A program made the position numbers and the translations under genes. A stretch of 7,164 bases of DNA from Phycisphaerae bacterium (GTDB lineage: Bacteria > Planctomycetota > Phycisphaerae > Sedimentisphaerales > Anaerobacaceae), in the NCBI GenBank assembly GCA_030630315.1, contig DAOVNI010000079.1, positions 1 to 7,164 of the forward strand, in the 5' to 3' direction. Of the stretch, positions 5,646 through 7,164 are shown piece after piece (positions within the stretch are counted from its first letter, which is position 1; every line of letters starts with the position of its first letter). Under the pieces are notes generated by a model. It saw only the letters and a list, made by a program, of their open reading frames with translations, ran no database searches and was not told where the DNA came from.

Positions 5646-5728
5646 TTTACAGTTCCTTCATTCTTACTCTGGCCGGGAATGTGTTGAATCACCGTAAGTA
5701 CAGCGTCTGTGTCCTCCATTGAGGCCAT
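5642..5728 (-). CDS. Possible 28-residue upstream ORF overlapping the next start as ATGA
   Basis: The minus-strand ORF reads MASMEDTDAVLTVIQHIPGQ then SKNEGTVK. Its TGA overlaps the ATG of the 366-residue secreted protein in the arrangement ATGA, typical of translational coupling. An in-frame TAA lies directly before its ATG, so it is not the tail of a longer frame. GGAG is present but only 3 bases from the ATG, which is short. There is no membrane segment or recognised domain. It could be a coupling leader peptide or chance. Confidence 0.25.
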   Translation of the reverse strand: MASMEDTDAVLTVIQHIPGQSKNEGTVK

Positions 5729-5742
5729 TTACTCCATCTATC

Positions 5743-5757
5743 AGTATAGACGTCTAT
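5743..5757 (-). promoter_or_regulatory. Palindromic operator candidate overlapping a -10-like element
   Basis: ATAGACGTCTAT (5746-5757) is a perfect 12-bp palindrome. On the minus strand its end overlaps TATACT (5743-5748), a 5/6 match to the -10 consensus, about 100 bp upstream of the 366-residue protein's start. No convincing -35 lies 16-18 bp further up; TTGGCT (5761-5766) is too close for that -10. A regulator bound here would block such a promoter. Confidence 0.3.
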
Positions 5758-5786
5758 CGTAGCCAATCGGTTGACATATAATAAGT

Positions 5787-5894
5787 AAATTTTTTGCAAA
5801 ATTTGGCCTTTTCAGTGCCCCCTCTATGGCCATAACGACGCATCAGCCATTTTCACCCTCACAGCTGCTTAAGTAGCTGCCGAGGTGGGGGGGG
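5787..5894. other. Spacer behind the radical SAM gene: inverted repeats and a G8 run
   Basis: This part of the 285-bp gene-free stretch (5646-5930) holds three items. The first is an AT-rich inverted repeat, AAATTTT/AAAATTT (5787-5793 with 5798-5804, 4-base loop). The second is the near-palindrome CAGCTGCTTAAGTAGCTG (5862-5879, one mismatched pair). The third is eight consecutive G residues (5887-5894; C8 on the coding strand), 36 nt after the radical SAM stop. None has the stem plus T-run of a standard intrinsic terminator. No gene or structured RNA was recognised. Confidence 0.35.
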
Positions 5895-5930
5895 TGCCCT
5901 GGCTCTGTCACACAATTGCTTGTGGCGTTC

Positions 5931-6725
5931 TCACCTGCGACCTTCGCCCCACTTTAGCTTGACGCCGGCATGTTGCAGCCTTTCGAGCGTGGTAGGGTAT
6001 GGAGCAACTACTTCCTCCTCAAGGTTGTCCGCCAGAGCCGGGTGAATCGATGCAAGCCGCTCCAAAAGCTTTTGGCGCTCCTGTTTGGTAACGATTCTGG
6101 GGTCTGCGGTCATAGCCGCAACATGAAAACTCGCTCCCGCTTTCAAGAGGTTCGCAATCCCCTGAAAAGGCAGCTCAAAGCTTTCCGGCTTAGCGCCGGT
6201 CTTGCTGGTAAACGCCTCAGGCGTTCCTGCCTTGAGTGAGACGCGTGTGTGGACCTTCTTAAAGCGGGCAATCCGGCGTGCGTAGTCGGGGTCGGCCCCG
6301 ATGAGGATGCCATTGGTTTCGAGAATAAGCAAACGAAACGGTGAGCTCTCCACTTTTGCCAGCAGGCCCAGAAGATGGGACTTGCCCAGGGTCGGCTCGG
6401 CGCCGGAGATACGCAGTTGGTTGACTCCTGCCTTACGTGCGACGCGGCTAAGCTGATAAAACGCTTCCGCCGGAGAGCGGAAAGAACCATATTTTTCCGG
6501 AAAATCCCGGCTCCAGTTCACCCAGCAAAAGATACATCGTAAGCAGCACCCGCAGGCAAAGCCGGTTGCGATTCCGCCGTACACTCCCGTGCAGTAGAAT
6601 TTCGTGTATTTGCGATGGTCGCCGCGACAGACAATCTGCTCGGTCCGTCTGGCGAGCTCCAAAGGGTCAAAGGGGGTAAATCCCGGCTCTAAATATCGGG
6701 GGTAGGTTTCACAAAGGGCGCTCAT
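5931..6725 (-). CDS. Compact radical SAM protein, function unknown
   Basis: The product is 264 residues and complete. CX3CX2C is present as C60-CLR-C64-IF-C67 and would bind the 4Fe-4S cluster that cleaves S-adenosylmethionine. The SAM-binding 'GGE' motif appears as RISGAEPTLG (Ser107-Gly108-Ala109-Glu110), and LETNG follows, as in activase-type radical SAM enzymes. The N-terminal lead YTKFYCTGVYGGIATGF and the 'CW' after the cluster match a little-studied radical SAM group widespread in anaerobes and archaea. Extra cysteines C45, C58 and C61 crowd the cluster region. There is none after residue 67, so no SPASM or other C-terminal auxiliary cluster. AGGA lies 9 bases before the ATG. It follows an alcohol dehydrogenase gene by 34 bp and is probably co-transcribed with it. 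The substrate is unknown. Confidence 0.85.
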   Translation of the reverse strand: MSALCETYPRYLEPGFTPFDPLELARRTEQIVCRGDHRKYTKFYCTGVYGGIATGFACGCCLRCIFCWVNWSRDFPEKYGSFRSPAEAFYQLSRVARKAGVNQLRISGAEPTLGKSHLLGLLAKVESSPFRLLILETNGILIGADPDYARRIARFKKVHTRVSLKAGTPEAFTSKTGAKPESFELPFQGIANLLKAGASFHVAAMTADPRIVTKQERQKLLERLASIHPALADNLEEEVVAPYPTTLERLQHAGVKLKWGEGRR

Positions 6726-6759
6726 TCTGCTCTTTCCTGCTTTAATTTTCGGGTGCCTC

Positions 6760-7164
6760 TCACTCAGGCATTTTTAAGACCCCTGCTCCCTGGATTTTTC
6801 CTTGCTTGAGCAAAGTTAGGGCGCTGTTGGCTTCTTCCAGGCTAAATTCCTGAACTTCAGGGACAATCGGAATTTCAGCCGCCAGAGGCAGAAATTCCCG
6901 GGCGTCGCTTCTGGTAATGTTGGCTACACTTTTTAGCTCTTTTTCCAGCCAGAGATGGGTCGGATAGTCTAATTTTAGCAGGGTTTCTTTATCTGTCTCT
7001 TCCTTTCGGATTGCATTTATGACCAACCGTCCCGCCTTTTCTAACGCTCTCAAGCCTTCGACTACCGGCTTCCAGGCAGGTGTAAAATCAATTGCACAAT
7101 TGAGTTTTGCCGGCGGCGTGTCTCCGGTCGCTCCAACCCAGTCGGCACCCAATTTTCCGGCTAA
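6760..7164 (-). CDS. Zinc-dependent alcohol dehydrogenase, C-terminal part (runs off the right edge)
   Basis: The last 134 residues are visible; the frame is open at base 7164. The segment has the second half of the NAD(P)-binding Rossmann domain (LAGKLGADWVGATGD, then AIDFTPAWKPVVEGLRALEK and AGRLVINAIRKE) and the C-terminal return to the catalytic domain (LWLEKELKSVANITRSDARE, then PEVQEFSLEEANSALTLLKQ and GAGVLKMPE). The 'SVANxTRxDAREFLxLAAEIP' block is characteristic of zinc-type alcohol dehydrogenases of the AdhP/AdhA kind. The catalytic zinc ligands and the GxGxxG motif lie outside the window. It would oxidise alcohols or reduce aldehydes with NAD(P) in the cytoplasm. The radical SAM gene follows within 34 bp on the same strand. 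Confidence 0.85.
   Translation of the reverse strand, partial: LAGKLGADWVGATGDTPPAKLNCAIDFTPAWKPVVEGLRALEKAGRLVINAIRKEETDKETLLKLDYPTHLWLEKELKSVANITRSDAREFLPLAAEIPIVPEVQEFSLEEANSALTLLKQGKIQGAGVLKMPE

Noticed and set aside
5771..5782. TTGACATATAAT on the plus strand as a promoter
   Set aside because: The two hexamers are directly adjacent with no spacer, and no plus-strand gene follows.
5824..5850. Eight-residue ORF MADASLWP as a leader peptide
   Set aside because: Too short to tell from chance; no attenuator-like hairpin follows and the GAGG upstream is a weak signal.
5931..6725. Radical SAM protein as an anaerobic sulfatase-maturing enzyme for the sulfatase
   Set aside because: It is only 264 residues and has no cysteine after residue 67, whereas such maturases are about 370-400 residues with C-terminal SPASM clusters; it is also separated from the sulfatase by two genes.

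Overview
The window most resembles accessory chromosome of a mesophilic Planctomycetota bacterium, probably of the Phycisphaerae/Sedimentisphaerales type. This is inferred from four things: a Tat-exported cysteine-type sulfatase, a secreted DUF4139 protein, decayed RHS/YD-repeat debris, and a short palindromic unit with a GGGACAGTCACC core. No rRNA, tRNA or CRISPR array is visible. Every well-supported gene lies on the minus strand, so transcription runs from high to low coordinates.

Right end (5931-7164): the C-terminal part of a zinc-type alcohol dehydrogenase is followed 34 bp later by a compact, uncharacterised radical SAM protein, probably in one operon. A 285-bp spacer follows. It holds a G8 run, several short inverted repeats, a possible promoter/operator and a 28-codon ORF that overlaps the next start codon as ATGA.

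Middle (3149-5645): two exported proteins lie in tandem, an unrecognised beta-rich protein and a DUF4139 protein. They are unrelated along most of their length but share the motif KVDLVTLPxRD directly after their signal peptides. A canonical-looking promoter (TTGACA-16-AATAAT) sits at their junction. Next comes a 254-bp spacer carrying a protein-like plus-strand ORF with no obvious start, then a full-length sulfatase (1338-2894).

Left end (1-1337): this is a scar region. A fragment of the RHS core C-terminal motif (YGNPYLFTGRRVDILD) lies right behind the sulfatase and runs into the palindromic unit. An intact small lipoprotein gene follows. A second RHS fragment (YDNLNRL...YDALGRK, with an internal stop) lies just behind the lipoprotein stop. 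The two RHS fragments are in the opposite order to that in an intact RHS protein, so they come from rearrangement or from different paralogues. The window ends in the first 45 codons of a sulfite/nitrite-reductase-like protein with a strong ribosome binding site and an apparently structured leader.

The sulfatase is probably used to desulfate sulfated polysaccharide or other sulfate esters outside the cytoplasm. No glycoside hydrolase or transporter is present to name the substrate. The pathway connecting the alcohol dehydrogenase and radical SAM pair is not evident. Nothing here is a clear new multi-gene system. The most unusual items are the shared N-terminal module of the tandem secreted proteins, the lipoprotein embedded in RHS debris, and the radical SAM/ADH pair.
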